Assembly (NCBI GenBank): GCA_021464415.1
Contig: CM038471.1
Span: forward strand, 32,213,234-32,277,233
Origin: Lonicera japonica
Lineage: Eukaryota > Streptophyta > Magnoliopsida > Dipsacales > Caprifoliaceae
DNA length: 64,000 nucleotides
Reading direction: 5' to 3'
Under the pieces are notes generated by a model. That model was not told the origin of the DNA. It saw only the letters and a list, made by a program, of their open reading frames with translations, and did not search any database. The position numbers and the translations under genes are program-made. The stretch's first letter is position 1. Each line of letters begins with the position of its first letter. Positions 22,299-34,743 of this stretch are shown one piece after another.

Positions 22299-23477
22299 TC
22301 ATGGAGAAGGGGCGGGAAGTCCCTGGCAGTCAAACAGGACTTGCAAGTACTTTTCTATCCGCGAAAGTTGAAGCTCAATCCTTGTTAGCCTATCCTCAAA
22401 CGATCCTTGTGATGTAGAAGGTTGATCCACATGCTCAGATATCCTGTCCTCTACTTCGGCTTGAGACAAGTCACGTTGAGTTCGAGTGTTAATAGTCCCT
22501 GGTCCATAGAAATAGTATTCACCTGCTTTCTTCCCAATTAAACCCATCACTTCCAAACAATGTAAGTCCAATGGTTTAATCTCACAAGCAATATGGAGGT
22601 TATTATTATCAAGCTCAACCAAATTTTCATTAACGGCTAAGTGAGTAATCAAAGAACCTAAGATCAAAGGCCGTTTGTTTGTCACTACATTAGCAAATTG
22701 GGAAGCTAGCCAACAACCAAGATTCACTTTAATCTTATTTTGCATGCACCATAAGAAATAAAATTCAACTTTAGATAATATTCCAGCTGAATCTTTCCTA
22801 CCCGAGAAAGTAAATGCAAAGAACCTATGAATATATTTCAAAACAGGATCTCGAAGGAAGGAATCTTTGGATTTACTTGGGTCATAGGAAACCTTTGATG
22901 TTGACCATGTTCCATACAATTTTATTGGCTCAAAATTCTCGCTAAAATCGCATGCACTATTCAAATATTCATCAGACTTAGCATATTCTTTAGTAATAAA
23001 ACCAAAGGCAATATTAAACTCAGTGATAGAGAGTTTAAATTCCTTCCCCATTAGCCTAAATTGTACTACACTAGGACTATGGAGTGAAAAATCATCAGGC
23101 TTCTTGAACTCAAACGTGGTATAAAATTCTCTAACAAGTTCGATATAGGCGGGGGTTTGAATAGAGAAATAATTTTGCCAACATATATTCTCAATTAACT
23201 CAAACACTTTGTCTTCAATATTCAAAGCACTCAAAGTGGGTTTATGAATATACTTACAGGGAATTATAGCCTTTGAACAAATACCCTTATACATGTCTCG
23301 TTCCTTCTTCGTTGTAAATCGCAAGTGACCATTCAGATCAGATTCAGAGGGTGGGAGAATACATAATCCTTTACCAATTCGTGCCCTCTTATGCGCCGGC
23401 GGGGCTCCGGCGTCGGATTTAGGTTGAGCGGCCCTTTTCTTACCTGAAGGGGCGCTATGATATCCACTTTCCCTCAT
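22299..23477 (-). CDS. Athila extra ORF (env-like position), unit 1
   Basis: A 392-residue protein from the ATG at 23477. It lies downstream of integrase, the place of the additional ORF of Athila elements that has been called env-like. The N-terminus is basic with nuclear-signal-like runs (GKKRAAQP, HKRARIGKG). The middle, containing FTTKKERDMYKGIC and KEFKLSITEFNIAFGF, resembles the plant-transposon protein domain annotated in many plant genomes. The C-terminus (RISEHVDQPSTSQGSFEDRL, then RIELQLSRIEKYLQ) could form a short coiled coil. No signal peptide or membrane segment is evident, so I see no support for a surface glycoprotein. It differs from the unit 2 copy at about three residues. 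Confidence 0.75.
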   Translation of the reverse strand: MRESGYHSAPSGKKRAAQPKSDAGAPPAHKRARIGKGLCILPPSESDLNGHLRFTTKKERDMYKGICSKAIIPCKYIHKPTLSALNIEDKVFELIENICWQNYFSIQTPAYIELVREFYTTFEFKKPDDFSLHSPSVVQFRLMGKEFKLSITEFNIAFGFITKEYAKSDEYLNSACDFSENFEPIKLYGTWSTSKVSYDPSKSKDSFLRDPVLKYIHRFFAFTFSGRKDSAGILSKVEFYFLWCMQNKIKVNLGCWLASQFANVVTNKRPLILGSLITHLAVNENLVELDNNNLHIACEIKPLDLHCLEVMGLIGKKAGEYYFYGPGTINTRTQRDLSQAEVEDRISEHVDQPSTSQGSFEDRLTRIELQLSRIEKYLQVLFDCQGLPAPSP

Positions 23478-23751
23478 GTGTACGAGTGAGAGATGAAGGT
23501 TCCAACGGGGTAGTAATGGGAATAGAGGCGCGTGACGGAGGCGGTGGCGGTTACGCGCGGCGGTGGCTGGGCGAGGGCGTAGGCAGCAGTGGCTAGGCTT
23601 AGTGAAGACAACGGAGAGGAAGTGAAGATCGGCGATGGCAGTGACGGCGGCGAGAGTTTGAGCGGCAACGAGCTTCTCTCTCTCTCTCTCTCTTTCTATC
23701 TTTGTTTGTTTGGGGATAAGAATGGATCTAATGCAGTTTTCTCTTTAATTA

Positions 23752-23794
<43 letters not shown>

Positions 23795-24038
23795 AGCAAA
23801 GAATTAAGGGGGGCTAAGGCGTGGGCACGTCTTATTTCAAAAGCTCTTCTGCCGGAATATATTACTTTACTCTACTAGGCACGCCCACGGCTTACGCAAT
23901 ATCTATTTCTGCTCAAAAGGTAAATAAAAGCACAAAAAAAAAACAAAAAAAAAAGAAAATAAATGCTAAATTAAAGAAAATTGGGCTGCCTCCCAAGAGC
24001 GCTTTTCTTTAACGTCTTTGGCTAGACGTTGCCATCAC
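23478..24038 (-). promoter_or_regulatory. Spacer between integrase and env-like ORF, unit 1
   Basis: About 560 bp holding a GC-rich leader close to the ORF, a (TC)n run (about 23682-23701), a 37-T tract (23757-23793), and the 18-bp motif at 23883-23900 that also lies in the LTRs. It may provide a separate promoter or a splice acceptor for the env-like ORF. This is inference from position and the shared motif. Confidence 0.5.
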
Positions 24039-27000
24039 TTAATTGGCGTAAGTAGGACAATCCAAATAGAGCTGATCAACATCATACACTTGAAATCCTT
24101 CGTAAAAAGGTTTCAGACGATGTCCATTGACTTTAAAAAATTTATCAGTGTCCAAGCTTTTTATTTCAACTGCACCGTGAGGAAACACATTAGTAACAAT
24201 AAAAGGTCCTAACCACCTAGAACGCAACTTGCCAGGAAATAATTTAAGTCTAGAATGATAAAGTAGAACTTTCTGGCCAACAGAAAAGTGTTTTCTCGAG
24301 ATCATTTGATCATGGAAGGCTTTTGTCTTTTCTTTATAAGTTCTCGAGTTCTCATAGGCATCATTACGAATTTCTTCCAGTTCTTGCAATTGTAATTTCC
24401 TTTGCTTACCTGACTCGTCTATTTCCATGTTACAGTTCTTAACAGCCCAATATGCCTTGTGCTCTAACTCCACTGGAAGGTGGCACGGTTTACCAAACAC
24501 CAATCGGTAAGGGGACATTCCTATTGGAGTTTTGTAGGCTGTTCGATAAGCCCAAAGTGCATCATCAAGTCTTAGACTCCAATCCTTTCTATTCGGATTA
24601 ACGGTCTTTTCAAGTATGGCTTTAATTTCTCTGTTGGAGACCTCGGCTTGTCCATTTGTTTGTGGGTGATAGGCAGTAGAGATACGGTGAGTAACATTGT
24701 ATTTTTTTAGTAAAGCTTCCACCACCCTATTACAAAAGTGAGTCCCGCGATCACTAATGATAGCCCTTGGCGTTCCGAACCTAGAAAAAATATGAGATTT
24801 GACAAAATCTACAACCGCTTTAGCATCATCGGTACGAGTAGCTTTAGCTTCCACCCATTTTGAAACATAATCCACAGCAAGAATAATGTAGACATGATTA
24901 TATGAAGATGGAAAAGGGCCCATGAAATCAATACCCCATACATCAAATATTTCACAAATGATAATAGGGGTAAGTGGCAATTGGTCTCGACGCCCTATGT
25001 TTCCAGTTTTCTGGCATTGTTCGCAAGATTTGCAAAACATATATGCATCACGAAATAAAGTAGGCCAAAACAATCCACACTCTAGCACCTTACGAGCGGT
25101 TCTCTTGGGACCAAAATGTCCTCCACAAGCATATGAATGACAAAATTTTAGAATTGAATGAATTTCTTTTTCAGATACGCACCTACGAATAATTTGATCA
25201 GAACAATGTTTCCACAAGTAAGGGTCATCCCAAACATAATATTTAGCATCACTTTTTATTTTATCTTTTTGAGCTCTGGACAAATCATCTGGTAATGTTC
25301 TAGTAACCAAATAATTAACTATATCAGCATACCAAGGGACTGCCTCTTGAATAGAAAAAAGATACTCATCTGGGAATGAATCTTTTAATGGTGACGGATC
25401 TTCGCTTGTGGCTAATCTACTGAGGTGATCAGCGACTAAGTTTTCTGCACCCTTCTTATCACGTATTTCTAGGTTGAATTCTTGTAGCAAAAGAATCCAC
25501 CGAATAAGTCTGGGCTTCGCTTCCTTCTTTAAAAATAAATATTTAAGAGCTGCATGATCAGAGTAAATAATCACTTTAGTACCAAGCAAATAAGAACGAA
25601 ATTTTTCCAATGCATAAACAACAGCTAAAAGTTCTTTCTCCGTTGTTGAATAGTTGCTTTGGGCACTATCAAGTGTTCTGGAGGCATAATAGATAGCGTG
25701 ATGGGATTTTCCAACTTTTTGTCCAAGCACGGCACCGACTGCATAATTACTCGCATCGCACATTATTTCGAATGGAAGACTCCAATTTGGCGGCTGAATA
25801 ATTGGTGCTGACGTGAGCATTTCTTTCAATGTATCAAATGCACCTTTACATGCTTCATCAAATTCAAATATCGCATCTTTTTGCAATAATTTACAGAGGG
25901 GCTGGGTGATTTTGGAAAAGTCCTTGATAAAACGCCGATAAAATCCTGCATGCCCAAGAAAAGAGCGAATCTCCCGCATAGTTGCGGGGTAAGGCAAAGA
26001 TTTAATAATATCTATTTTAGCTTTATCGACTTCAATGCCTCTAGCGGATACTACATGGCCCAGAATAATGCCTTGCTCTACCATAAAATGACATTTCTCA
26101 TAATTCAAAACTAAGTTTGTTTCTATGCACCTTTCTAGCACTTTCGTAAGGTTAGATAAACATGCATCAAAAGAATCACCATGTACTGTAAAATCATCCA
26201 TGAATACCTCTATGATGTTCTCCACATAATCTGAAAATATACTGACCATACACCTCTGGAACGTAGCAGGAGCATTGCAAAGCCCGAATGGCATTCGCCG
26301 ATATGCAAAAGTCCCAAAAGGACAAGTGAATGTGGTTTTCTCTTGATCTTCAGGTGCAACTGGGATTTGATGAAAACCTGAATAGCCATCGAGACAACAA
26401 TAATGAGTACGACCTGCTAAACGTTCAAGCATTTGATCAATAAATGGGAGGGGAAAGTGATCTTTTCTGGTTGCAGCATTTAACTTTCTATAATCAATAC
26501 ATACTCGCCACCCGTTTTGAACACGAGTGGGAACCATTTCTCCCTCAGAATTTTGAATTACTGTCATACCTGTTTTCTTTGGAACAACTTGAATCGGACT
26601 TACCCACTTACTATCTGAAATTGGATAGATCATACCTGCATCCAAAAGTTTAAGGATTTCTTTCTTTACCACTTCCATCATAGGTGGATTCAATCTACGT
26701 TGAGCTTCTCTAGAGGGCTTACGATCCTCTTCCAATAGTATCTTGTGCATGCATGTTGAAGGGCTTAATCCTTTTATATCAGCGATAGTCCACCCAAGGG
26801 CCTCCTTATACTCCCTAAGCACCCGAATTAATTTCTCTTCTTCCATAATAGAGAGTTTGTTCGAAATAATGACCGGAAGTGTTTCTTCTTCTCCCAAAAA
26901 TGCATATTTCAAATGATCAGGTAGTGGTTTTAATTCTAGTTTTGGTGCCTGCACAATAGAGGGAAGAAGTTTCATGTGAGAAATAGGCAATTCAATTTGA

Positions 27001-29414
27001 GACACATTATACTTTACCGGATGAAGCGAATCTAATTCATGTATTGCATCTTGCAATTCAAATTCTTCAACAAAATTGCTCACAACGTCCTTTAATGCTT
27101 CAAGAGTGAAACTCCTGCTTAGTACAACTTTTAGTTTATCATCATCAGCAAGTTCAAAAGAATCTTGTACCAAGGGGTCAATAACATCTAAAACACAAAC
27201 GGAGGACACATCACTAGGATATCTCATGGCATCATAAATATTAAATTTAATAGTTTCACCATCGAATTCCATCGTAAGAGTACCATCATGCACATCAATT
27301 TTAGTTCTAGCTGTCTTAAGGAATGGTCTCCCTAATAAAATTGGGGCTAATTTAGAAGAATTATCTTCTTCCATATCAAGTATATAAAAATCAGCAGGAA
27401 AGACCAATTCATTAACTTGTACTAAGACGTCTTCTAAAACTCCTTCAGGGTATACATTAGACCTATCAGCTAGTTGAATAATCACACCTGTTTCTTTTAG
27501 TGAACCTATATTCAAAGATGAGTAAATTGATAGAGGCATGACATTTATTGAGGCTCCTAGGTCTAGCATTGCTTTCTCAATCTTAGCATCACCTATTTTG
27601 CAAGGGATAGTGAACATACCTGGGTCCTTGCACTTAGGAGGTAATTTTTTCTGTAATACAGCTGAAACGTTTTCCCCTACAGTTACTTTTTCATTACCTT
27701 TTAGCTTCCTCTTATTGGTGCATAGTTCTTTTAGAAACTTAGCATACCGAGGCACCTGTTTAATTGCATCTAGTAATGGAATATTTACCTCAACTTTGCG
27801 AAAGGTTTCAAGGATTTCTTTCTCCTCCTCTTCTTTTTTGGATTTGTTCAATTTAGTGGGGAAAGGGGGCCTTGTCACCAAAACATCGGGTTGCTTCATA
27901 TTAAGGCTTTCAGGTAGGTTAGTGTGAAGTTGTGGTACAACTACTTCTTTTTCAGCTTCTTCTTTTGGCGCATTTTGCTTCCTCTTGCTAGGTTCCTTCA
28001 ACTCCGTACCGCTTCTTAAAGTGATTGCACTAGCATTTTGCCTTGGGTTCACCACGGTTTGTGAGGGTAATTTCCCCGATCCTTGAGACTCTAACCGGCT
28101 CACTGTAGTTGCCAATTGACTCATTTGATTCTCCAAATTCTGGATGCTCGTCCTTGTTTCCTGTTGAAATTGCTTTGTGTTAGTTGCAAGTGATTTAACA
28201 ATTTCTTCCAAAGACATACCTGAGTTGGGATTTGGCTGTGTTGGAGCTGGTTGCCTACGATATTGGTGTTGTTGGAAATTTGAAGGTTGAGCTCCATAGC
28301 TAAGATTAGGATGATCCTTCCACCCTGGGTTGTAAAAATTTGAATAAAGGTCATACTTCCTTTGTGGTGGGCCTGGAAATCCTCCAGCTGCATTAGCATG
28401 CTCAAAAGAATCTTCTTGAAGTGTAGGGCACGCGTCGGTTGGATGATTAGTAGCGGCGCAAATTCCACACGCTTTCAACTGTTGCATATTCCCTACAGCC
28501 ATTTGTTGAACAAGAGAAGTTAGATTTGCTAATTGATTCTCAATTGAAGATATATTTACCTCATTCACCCTTTTAATGGGGGTGTTTTGTCTAGATCCGA
28601 ACTGTTGTGAATTAGCAGCCATGGTGGAGATTAATTCTTTAGCGGCAGTGGGTGTTTTATTCACTATGGCTCCTCCGCTAGCGGCATCCATCATATTCCT
28701 CTCCAAGGTTAGTAGCCCTTCGTAGAAATATTGAATAAGCAATTGTTCAGAAATTCCATGTTGTGGACAGCTTGCACATAATTGTTTGAATCTTTCCCAA
28801 TACTCATGAAGGGTTTCAGTATCATGCTGTTTGATCCCACAGATTTCCCTTCTAATACCTGCAGCTCGTGAAGCAGGGAAAAATTTATCAAGAAACAACC
28901 TTACCAATCCTGTCCATGTGGTTATAGAGCCTGGAGGTAGATAAAATAGCCAATCCTTTGCTCTATCGGCTAATGAGAATGGAAAAGCGCGCAATTTAAT
29001 TTGTTCTTCAGTTACGCCTTGCGGCTTCATGCTTGAACATACTACATGGAACTCTTTTAGATGTTTGTGAGGATCTTCATTCTCGAGGCCACGAAATTTG
29101 GGAAGCAAATGGATTAGACCAGATTTTAATTCAAAGTCCACTTCTAAAGCTGGATATTGAATGCAAAGTGGCTGTTGATTCACATTTGGTGCAGTCAATT
29201 CCCTTAAGGTTCTTTCCTCGTTGGCCATTTCTGGTTCAGTTTCAGAGTCACTGGACAACGAATCAATTAAATCAACAGCTAAATTTAATCCGGGTGATGA
29301 AGATGAAGATGAAGAAATTTGGTTCCTCAACTTAGCTTCCTTCCTTAGTCTTCGAGCGGTTTTCTCAATTTCAGGATCGTACTGCAATTCACATGTACGA
29401 GAAGAACGGGGCAT
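24039..29414 (-). CDS. Athila gag-pol polyprotein, unit 1 (intact, 1791 aa)
   Basis: One uninterrupted frame from the ATG at 29414 ([13 protein letters not shown]). Order: gag capsid region about residues 85-270 ([25 protein letters not shown]); Cys-rich [14 protein letters not shown] near 320; protease near 617 with DLGAS in place of DTGAS, as is usual in Athila; RT with [11 protein letters not shown] and active site FMDDF near 1071; RNase H starting CDASN near 1219; integrase with the HHCC zinc region near 1428 ([11 protein letters not shown]), then catalytic D at IDFMGPF, D at SDRGTHF and E in [14 protein letters not shown]. The full set needed for a reverse-transcribed element is present, and no stop or frameshift is seen. 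It is probably the only potentially functional pol in the window. Confidence 0.95.
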   Translation of the reverse strand: MPRSSRTCELQYDPEIEKTARRLRKEAKLRNQISSSSSSSPGLNLAVDLIDSLSSDSETEPEMANEERTLRELTAPNVNQQPLCIQYPALEVDFELKSGLIHLLPKFRGLENEDPHKHLKEFHVVCSSMKPQGVTEEQIKLRAFPFSLADRAKDWLFYLPPGSITTWTGLVRLFLDKFFPASRAAGIRREICGIKQHDTETLHEYWERFKQLCASCPQHGISEQLLIQYFYEGLLTLERNMMDAASGGAIVNKTPTAAKELISTMAANSQQFGSRQNTPIKRVNEVNISSIENQLANLTSLVQQMAVGNMQQLKACGICAATNHPTDACPTLQEDSFEHANAAGGFPGPPQRKYDLYSNFYNPGWKDHPNLSYGAQPSNFQQHQYRRQPAPTQPNPNSGMSLEEIVKSLATNTKQFQQETRTSIQNLENQMSQLATTVSRLESQGSGKLPSQTVVNPRQNASAITLRSGTELKEPSKRKQNAPKEEAEKEVVVPQLHTNLPESLNMKQPDVLVTRPPFPTKLNKSKKEEEEKEILETFRKVEVNIPLLDAIKQVPRYAKFLKELCTNKRKLKGNEKVTVGENVSAVLQKKLPPKCKDPGMFTIPCKIGDAKIEKAMLDLGASINVMPLSIYSSLNIGSLKETGVIIQLADRSNVYPEGVLEDVLVQVNELVFPADFYILDMEEDNSSKLAPILLGRPFLKTARTKIDVHDGTLTMEFDGETIKFNIYDAMRYPSDVSSVCVLDVIDPLVQDSFELADDDKLKVVLSRSFTLEALKDVVSNFVEEFELQDAIHELDSLHPVKYNVSQIELPISHMKLLPSIVQAPKLELKPLPDHLKYAFLGEEETLPVIISNKLSIMEEEKLIRVLREYKEALGWTIADIKGLSPSTCMHKILLEEDRKPSREAQRRLNPPMMEVVKKEILKLLDAGMIYPISDSKWVSPIQVVPKKTGMTVIQNSEGEMVPTRVQNGWRVCIDYRKLNAATRKDHFPLPFIDQMLERLAGRTHYCCLDGYSGFHQIPVAPEDQEKTTFTCPFGTFAYRRMPFGLCNAPATFQRCMVSIFSDYVENIIEVFMDDFTVHGDSFDACLSNLTKVLERCIETNLVLNYEKCHFMVEQGIILGHVVSARGIEVDKAKIDIIKSLPYPATMREIRSFLGHAGFYRRFIKDFSKITQPLCKLLQKDAIFEFDEACKGAFDTLKEMLTSAPIIQPPNWSLPFEIMCDASNYAVGAVLGQKVGKSHHAIYYASRTLDSAQSNYSTTEKELLAVVYALEKFRSYLLGTKVIIYSDHAALKYLFLKKEAKPRLIRWILLLQEFNLEIRDKKGAENLVADHLSRLATSEDPSPLKDSFPDEYLFSIQEAVPWYADIVNYLVTRTLPDDLSRAQKDKIKSDAKYYVWDDPYLWKHCSDQIIRRCVSEKEIHSILKFCHSYACGGHFGPKRTARKVLECGLFWPTLFRDAYMFCKSCEQCQKTGNIGRRDQLPLTPIIICEIFDVWGIDFMGPFPSSYNHVYIILAVDYVSKWVEAKATRTDDAKAVVDFVKSHIFSRFGTPRAIISDRGTHFCNRVVEALLKKYNVTHRISTAYHPQTNGQAEVSNREIKAILEKTVNPNRKDWSLRLDDALWAYRTAYKTPIGMSPYRLVFGKPCHLPVELEHKAYWAVKNCNMEIDESGKQRKLQLQELEEIRNDAYENSRTYKEKTKAFHDQMISRKHFSVGQKVLLYHSRLKLFPGKLRSRWLGPFIVTNVFPHGAVEIKSLDTDKFFKVNGHRLKPFYEGFQVYDVDQLYLDCPTYAN

Positions 29415-29464
29415 AAAAGGAACAAAATAATATATAAAGAAAAATTAATTCTATTTAATACCAG

Positions 29465-29482
29465 TCCCCGGCAACGGCGCCA
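29465..29482 (-). other. Athila primer binding site, unit 1
   Basis: The minus strand reads TGGCGCCGTTGCCGGGGA, the complement of the 3' end of plant tRNA-Asp including CCA. It sits five bases inside LTR2 (AATTT gap). An identical site lies at 58479-58496. Confidence 0.9.
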
Positions 29483-29487
29483 AAATT

Positions 29488-30820
29488 TGATGGGTGTCGA
29501 ATCCAACAAAAATAATTCCTACTCAAATTTTGATTAAATTGTGTATAACGGTGAGCAAGGTCGAATCCACAGAGACTGGTTAGACTTAATTCTTCAAATA
29601 ATAAAAGAAATGGGGTTTTTGGAATTTTGTAATTTAAAAGAAATCAATTGAAAGTAGTTAAAAAGAGATATCAATATTTATGAAAGATCTAGCCCAAGGT
29701 ATATTCTCAGAATTGATTCATTGAATTGATCATCGATGCAAAAATAAATCTTTTATCCTTTACTAAATTGGTTATAGTTATTGATACGATCTAATAACCA
29801 ATCTTTCCTTACTTTGTCGATAATCAAGGTATGACCGTTAATTACTTCTCTAATCAATAAACAACCCTAGAAAAGCTCATAGGATTTAATTTACCAACAG
29901 CATTAATAACTAGAGAGACCCAATTCTAATCAGTGGATACAAAAGCAGGATCCATTTAAATTAGATTATATATCCCCACAACATAAACTTTGACTATGTT
30001 ATTTTACCACTTATATTAGATCACCTAAACAATTACGGATTTAGATTTTCTAATTGGCAGTATATTGTTTCATCAATCAAGACAACGTGCACTTTGTATT
30101 AATTAATCAACAATAATATAATCAAACATAGAAGATATATAAATAGCAGAGAATAAAAGAGTAATAGAAATTAATTAGATCTCACAATTCTTGAAGAATC
30201 AAAACCTTGAATAACCTTGAACTAGAATAATAGCTTAGCAATCCATGGAGCAAAGAAAGTCTTCTAACTTCGAGAAAGGAGAAAGAAAATAATATATTGT
30301 TGTGTATATTCTACTCCTAACCCTTACCTAATATTTATAGGCCTAAAACAAGAACCATAATAAAACTCTAATTCCTCCTAAAAATAGGAGTCCTAAAAGA
30401 AAGCAACTAAATATTGTTTCCTAATTAAAATAAAAAGCTACTAAGGAAATAAATAAGATACCAAAACAATTACAAAAACTAATTAAGTTATTCTGCCAAC
30501 TGGGAGAACACGCTAAAAATTAGAATTGAATTTCGGAATTGGAGCGCGCCCACGGCTTAACAAAACAGCACTTCTGTCTTTTGGACACAGCTCCTAGCTT
30601 TGGCGTGCCCACGGCTTACGCAATTACTTCTTCTGGCTTTTCACTTTTTCCAACTTAGCTTCTTTCATCTTAAACTTGGGCTTTTAGCTCATTTATCTTT
30701 ATATCCATCATCTTTCCTACATAAACACGATATGCAATTAATATTCGCAAATTAAGCATTTTAAAACTAATAAATCATGGGAATATATCTCAAGATAAAT
30801 AACAATTATGCGTCTTATCA
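29488..30820 (-). repeat. Athila LTR2 (1333 bp), shared by both units
   Basis: Primer site on its left and purine tract on its right. It acts as the 5' LTR of unit 1 and the 3' LTR of unit 2. Minus-strand TATA-like TATAAATA at 30332-30339. Confidence 0.95.
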
Positions 30821-31451
30821 AATTCCCCCACACTAAAGCAATGCTTGTCCTCAAGCATTCAAGAGCTCAAATTACTTTCATCACCACCCCTTCTTCTACC
30901 TTAAACCACTCCTCTACAACCCAAAAACATCATGCCTTAAAGATTTAAATCTCAAAGTAACAAGAAATCAACAAAAATAGAGTAAATCCCACAAACCAAT
31001 ACAACTAATCAATTACCTTGATAATTTTCTCGAAATTCAAATGTGTTGGGACATAACACTCTCGCAGTTAACCTCTCAATACGCTCAAAGTGATTAAGGT
31101 TTAAAGTGTATACTCTCAAGTCAAAACATAGAAGATCCTTACCATAGGCTTGCTAATATATCACATCGATACCACAATGATTCGAATGTAAAGTAAGGGT
31201 CTTTAAACGGGTTGTAACGGGGCTTCGGGTAAGGTGGGATATAAAGGATATTTAGGCTATTTCATTGAAGGAATTACACAAACTTATTCTCAAAAGATCT
31301 CAGCTTGACTTAGACGCATCACATATTCTTTCATTTGAATCACTTTCTAAATAACCAAGACTACACCTCTTTCATTCACTTTCTTTTCTTCTTTGATTAA
31401 GCTTTTCTCATAATCACAACCCATTGGCATTGCTTAGGCTTTTTTTTTTTC

Positions 31452-31483
<32 letters not shown>

Positions 31484-32291
31484 TGAATAATCATATCAAG
31501 CCTTCACTTTCCACTTCATTCAAAAACTTAGCAACTCAATTCTTCGATCTTCAAAATTTCCTTCCTTTCTAAAGTAACAAGCCGAGACTTCTCATGAACA
31601 GGTCTATATATGTATATACATTTCTTCAATGCAGGGTTCAAAAACATGGGAAAATTAACAAAGAAGGATTCTCAAGGCTTGTATTGTGGCTAATTAACAA
31701 ATGAAAGGCTAAGGCTCAAAAGTTGGCTCTCTAAGGGAATAATTCAAGGTAGGCTTTTTAGAAAGTTTTAAAATCGGCTTCACCTAAATGCCCTTACTTT
31801 TAATGCATCCAAACCATAGGGCATTCCACATGCATAACAAAGCAAGTTCTAGAAGAATCAACCACGCATGACAATCACACAATCAAAGAAAATGAGCATG
31901 ATATAATATAAGTGCTCCAAGCTCAAAAGCTTACTAGGTAGGTAATATGTTTTAAATCCCACACATTCTCCATTCAATCAATAATCAAGAGTAACTAATC
32001 ACTGCGTTGTGAACGAGAATTTAACTATTTATGCCAATCCCTTTGTTTCCCTCAATTCATCTCAATAATGCATAATGATTCAGATCATATAGGAAAAGGC
32101 ATCGATAGAATCTGGAATTTAAAAGAGAGCAGATTCTTAATTTTTCATATTTTTTTTTTTAAAGAAAATAAGAAATATATATAAAAAGTACAATAAGAGC
32201 CCTCCCCCACACTTAAAATATACATAGTCTCTATGTATTAATCAAAAGCAATAAAATAAGAGGGTTAGAGGACTCCCCTGGAGATAGAGTG
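30821..32291 (-). other. Athila 3' untranslated region, unit 2
   Basis: Nearly identical to 20829-22298, differing by lengths of T runs. No gene. Confidence 0.85.
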
Positions 32292-33470
32292 TCATGGAGA
32301 AGGGGCGGGAAGTCCCTGGCGGTCAAACAGGACTTGCAAGTACTTTTCTATCCGCGAAAGTTGAAGCTCAATCCTTGTTAGCCTATCCTCAAACGATCCT
32401 TGTGATGTAGAAGGTTGATCCACATGCTCAGATATCCTGTCCTCTACTTCGGCTTGAGACAAGTCACGTTGAGTTCGAGTGTTAATAGTCCCTGGTCCAT
32501 AGAAATAGTATTCACCTGCTTTCTTCCCAATTAAACCCATCACTTCCAAACAATGTAAGTCCAATGGTTTAATCTCACAAGCAATATGGAGGTTATTATT
32601 ATCAAGCTCAACCAAATTTTCATTAACGGCTAAGTGAGTAATCAAAGAACCTAAGATCAAAGGCCGTTTGTTTGTCACTACATTAGCAAATTGGGAAGCT
32701 AGCCAACAACCAAGATTCACTTTAATCTTATTTTGCATGCACCATAAGAAATAAAATTCAACTTTAGATAATATTCCAGCTGAATCTTTCCTACCCGAGA
32801 AAGTAAATGCAAAGAACCTATGAATATATTTCAAAACAGGATCTCGAAGGAAGGAATCTTTGGATTTACTTGGGTCATAGGAAACCTTTGATGTTGACCA
32901 TGTTCTATACAATTTTATTGGCTCAAAATTCTCGCTAAAATCGCATGCACTATTCAAATATTCATCAGACTTAGCATATTCTTTAGTAATAAAACCAAAG
33001 GCAATATTAAACTCAGTGATAGAGAGTTTAAATTCCTTCCCCATTAGCCTAAATTGTACTACACTAGGACTATGGAGTGAAAAATCATCAGGCTTCTTGA
33101 ACTCAAACGTGGTATAAAATTCTCTAACAAGTTCGATATAGGCGGGGGTTTGAATAGAGAAATAATTTTGCCAACCTATATTCTCAATTAACTCAAACAC
33201 TTTGTCTTCAATATTCAAAGCACTCAAAGTGGGTTTATGAATATACTTACAGGGAATTATAGCCTTTGAACAAATACCCTTATACATGTCTCGTTCCTTC
33301 TTCGTTGTAAATCGCAAGTGACCATTCAGATCAGATTCAGAGGGTGGGAGAATACATAATCCTTTACCAATTCGTGCCCTCTTATGCGCCGGCGGGGCTC
33401 CGGCGTCGGATTTAGGTTGAGCGGCCCTTTTCTTACCTGAAGGGGCGCTATGATATCCACTTTCCCTCAT
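32292..33470 (-). CDS. Athila extra ORF (env-like position), unit 2
   Basis: 392 residues from the ATG at 33470, the same start as unit 1. In unit 2 the frame is also open about 68 codons upstream, because repeat-length differences in the leader removed the stop. That extension has no ATG and low-complexity content, so I keep the shared start. Differences from unit 1 are few (for example IGWQNYF for ICWQNYF, and LYRTWS for LYGTWS). Function as for the unit 1 copy: unknown, nuclear or nucleic-acid related by composition. Confidence 0.75.
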   Translation of the reverse strand: MRESGYHSAPSGKKRAAQPKSDAGAPPAHKRARIGKGLCILPPSESDLNGHLRFTTKKERDMYKGICSKAIIPCKYIHKPTLSALNIEDKVFELIENIGWQNYFSIQTPAYIELVREFYTTFEFKKPDDFSLHSPSVVQFRLMGKEFKLSITEFNIAFGFITKEYAKSDEYLNSACDFSENFEPIKLYRTWSTSKVSYDPSKSKDSFLRDPVLKYIHRFFAFTFSGRKDSAGILSKVEFYFLWCMQNKIKVNLGCWLASQFANVVTNKRPLILGSLITHLAVNENLVELDNNNLHIACEIKPLDLHCLEVMGLIGKKAGEYYFYGPGTINTRTQRDLSQAEVEDRISEHVDQPSTSQGSFEDRLTRIELQLSRIEKYLQVLFDRQGLPAPSP

Positions 33471-33749
33471 GTGTACGAGTGAGAGATGAAGGTTCCAACG
33501 GGGTAGTAATGGGAATAGAGGCGCGTGACGGAGGCGGTGGCGGTTACGCGCGGCGGTGGCTGGGCGAGGGCGTAGGCAGCAGTGGCTAGGCTTAGTGAAG
33601 ACAACGGAGAGGAAGTGAAGATCGGCGATGGCAGTGACGGCGGGCGGCGACGGCGGCGAGAGTTTGAGCGGCAACGAGCTTCTCTCTCTCTTTCTATCTT
33701 TGTTTGTTTGGGGATAAGAATGGATCTAATGCAGTTTTCTCTTTAATTA

Positions 33750-33786
<37 letters not shown>

Positions 33787-34033
33787 AGCAAAGAATTAAG
33801 GGGGGCTAAGGCGTGGGCACGTCTTATTTCAAAAGCTCTTCTGCCGGAATATATTACTTTACTCTACTAGGCACGCCCACGGCTTACGCAATATCTATTT
33901 CTGCTCAAAAGGTAAATAAAAGCACAAAAAAAAAACAAAAAAAAAAAAAGAAAATAAATGCTAAATTAAAGAAAATTGGGCTGCCTCCCAAGAGCGCTTT
34001 TCTTTAACGTCTTTGGCTAGACGTTGCCATCAC
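33471..34033 (-). promoter_or_regulatory. Spacer between integrase and env-like ORF, unit 2
   Basis: Equivalent to 23478-24038, with a shorter (TC)n run, a different T-run length and an extra GGCGGCGAC-type insertion near 33640. It retains the 18-bp LTR motif (near 33874-33891). Confidence 0.5.
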
Positions 34034-34743
34034 TTAATTGGCGTAAGTAGGACAATCCAAATAGAGCTGATCAACATCATACACTTGAAATCCTTCGTAA
34101 AAAGGTTTCAGACGATGTCCATTGACTTTAAAAAATTTATCAGTGTCCAAGCTTTTTATTTCAACTGCACCGTGAGGAAACACATTAGTAACAATAAAAG
34201 GTCCTAACCACCTAGAACGCAACTTGCCAGGAAATAATTTAAGTCTAGAATGATAAAGTAGAACTTTCTGGCCAACAGAAAAGTGTTTTCTCGAGATCAT
34301 TTGATCATGGAAGGCTTTTGTCTTTTCTTTATAAGTTCTCGAGTTCTCATAGGCATCATTACGAATTTCTTCCAGTTCTTGCAATTGTAATTTCCTTTGC
34401 TTACCTGACTCGTCTATTTCCATGTTACAGTTCTTAACAGCCCAATATGCCTTGTGCTCTAACTCCACTGGAAGGTGGCACGGTTTACCAAACACCAATC
34501 GGTAAGGGGACATTCCTATTGGAGTTTTGTAGGCTGTTCGATAAGCCCAAAGTGCATCATCAAGTCTTAGACTCCAATCCTTTCTATTCGGATTAACGGT
34601 CTTTTCAAGTATGGCTTTAATTTCTCTGTTGGAGACCTCGGCTTGTCCATTTGTTTGTGGGTGATAGGCAGTAGAGATACGGTGAGTAACATTGTATTTT
34701 TTTAGTAAAGCTTCCACCACCCTATTACAAAAGTGAGTCCCGC
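34034..34743 (-). pseudogene. Athila integrase C-terminal part, unit 2, cut by Tat insertion
   Basis: Encodes the integrase from the [13 protein letters not shown] segment through [14 protein letters not shown] to the C-terminal chromatin-facing region and the stop at 34034. The frame is cut at 34743, where the Tat element begins. The missing upstream part resumes at 53757. Confidence 0.95.

Noticed and set aside
22299..23477. Reading the Athila extra ORF as a true viral envelope protein
   Set aside because: I see no signal peptide, membrane segment or glycoprotein-like cysteine pattern. 'Env-like' describes its position only.
23589..23795. Plus-strand ORF ending in a long phenylalanine run
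   Set aside because: It is a translation of the T37 tract and lies antisense to the Athila leader.
32292..33674. A longer, 460-residue form of the unit 2 env-like ORF
   Set aside because: The extension begins at a TTG, has low-complexity sequence and is out of frame in unit 1; the shared ATG is preferred.
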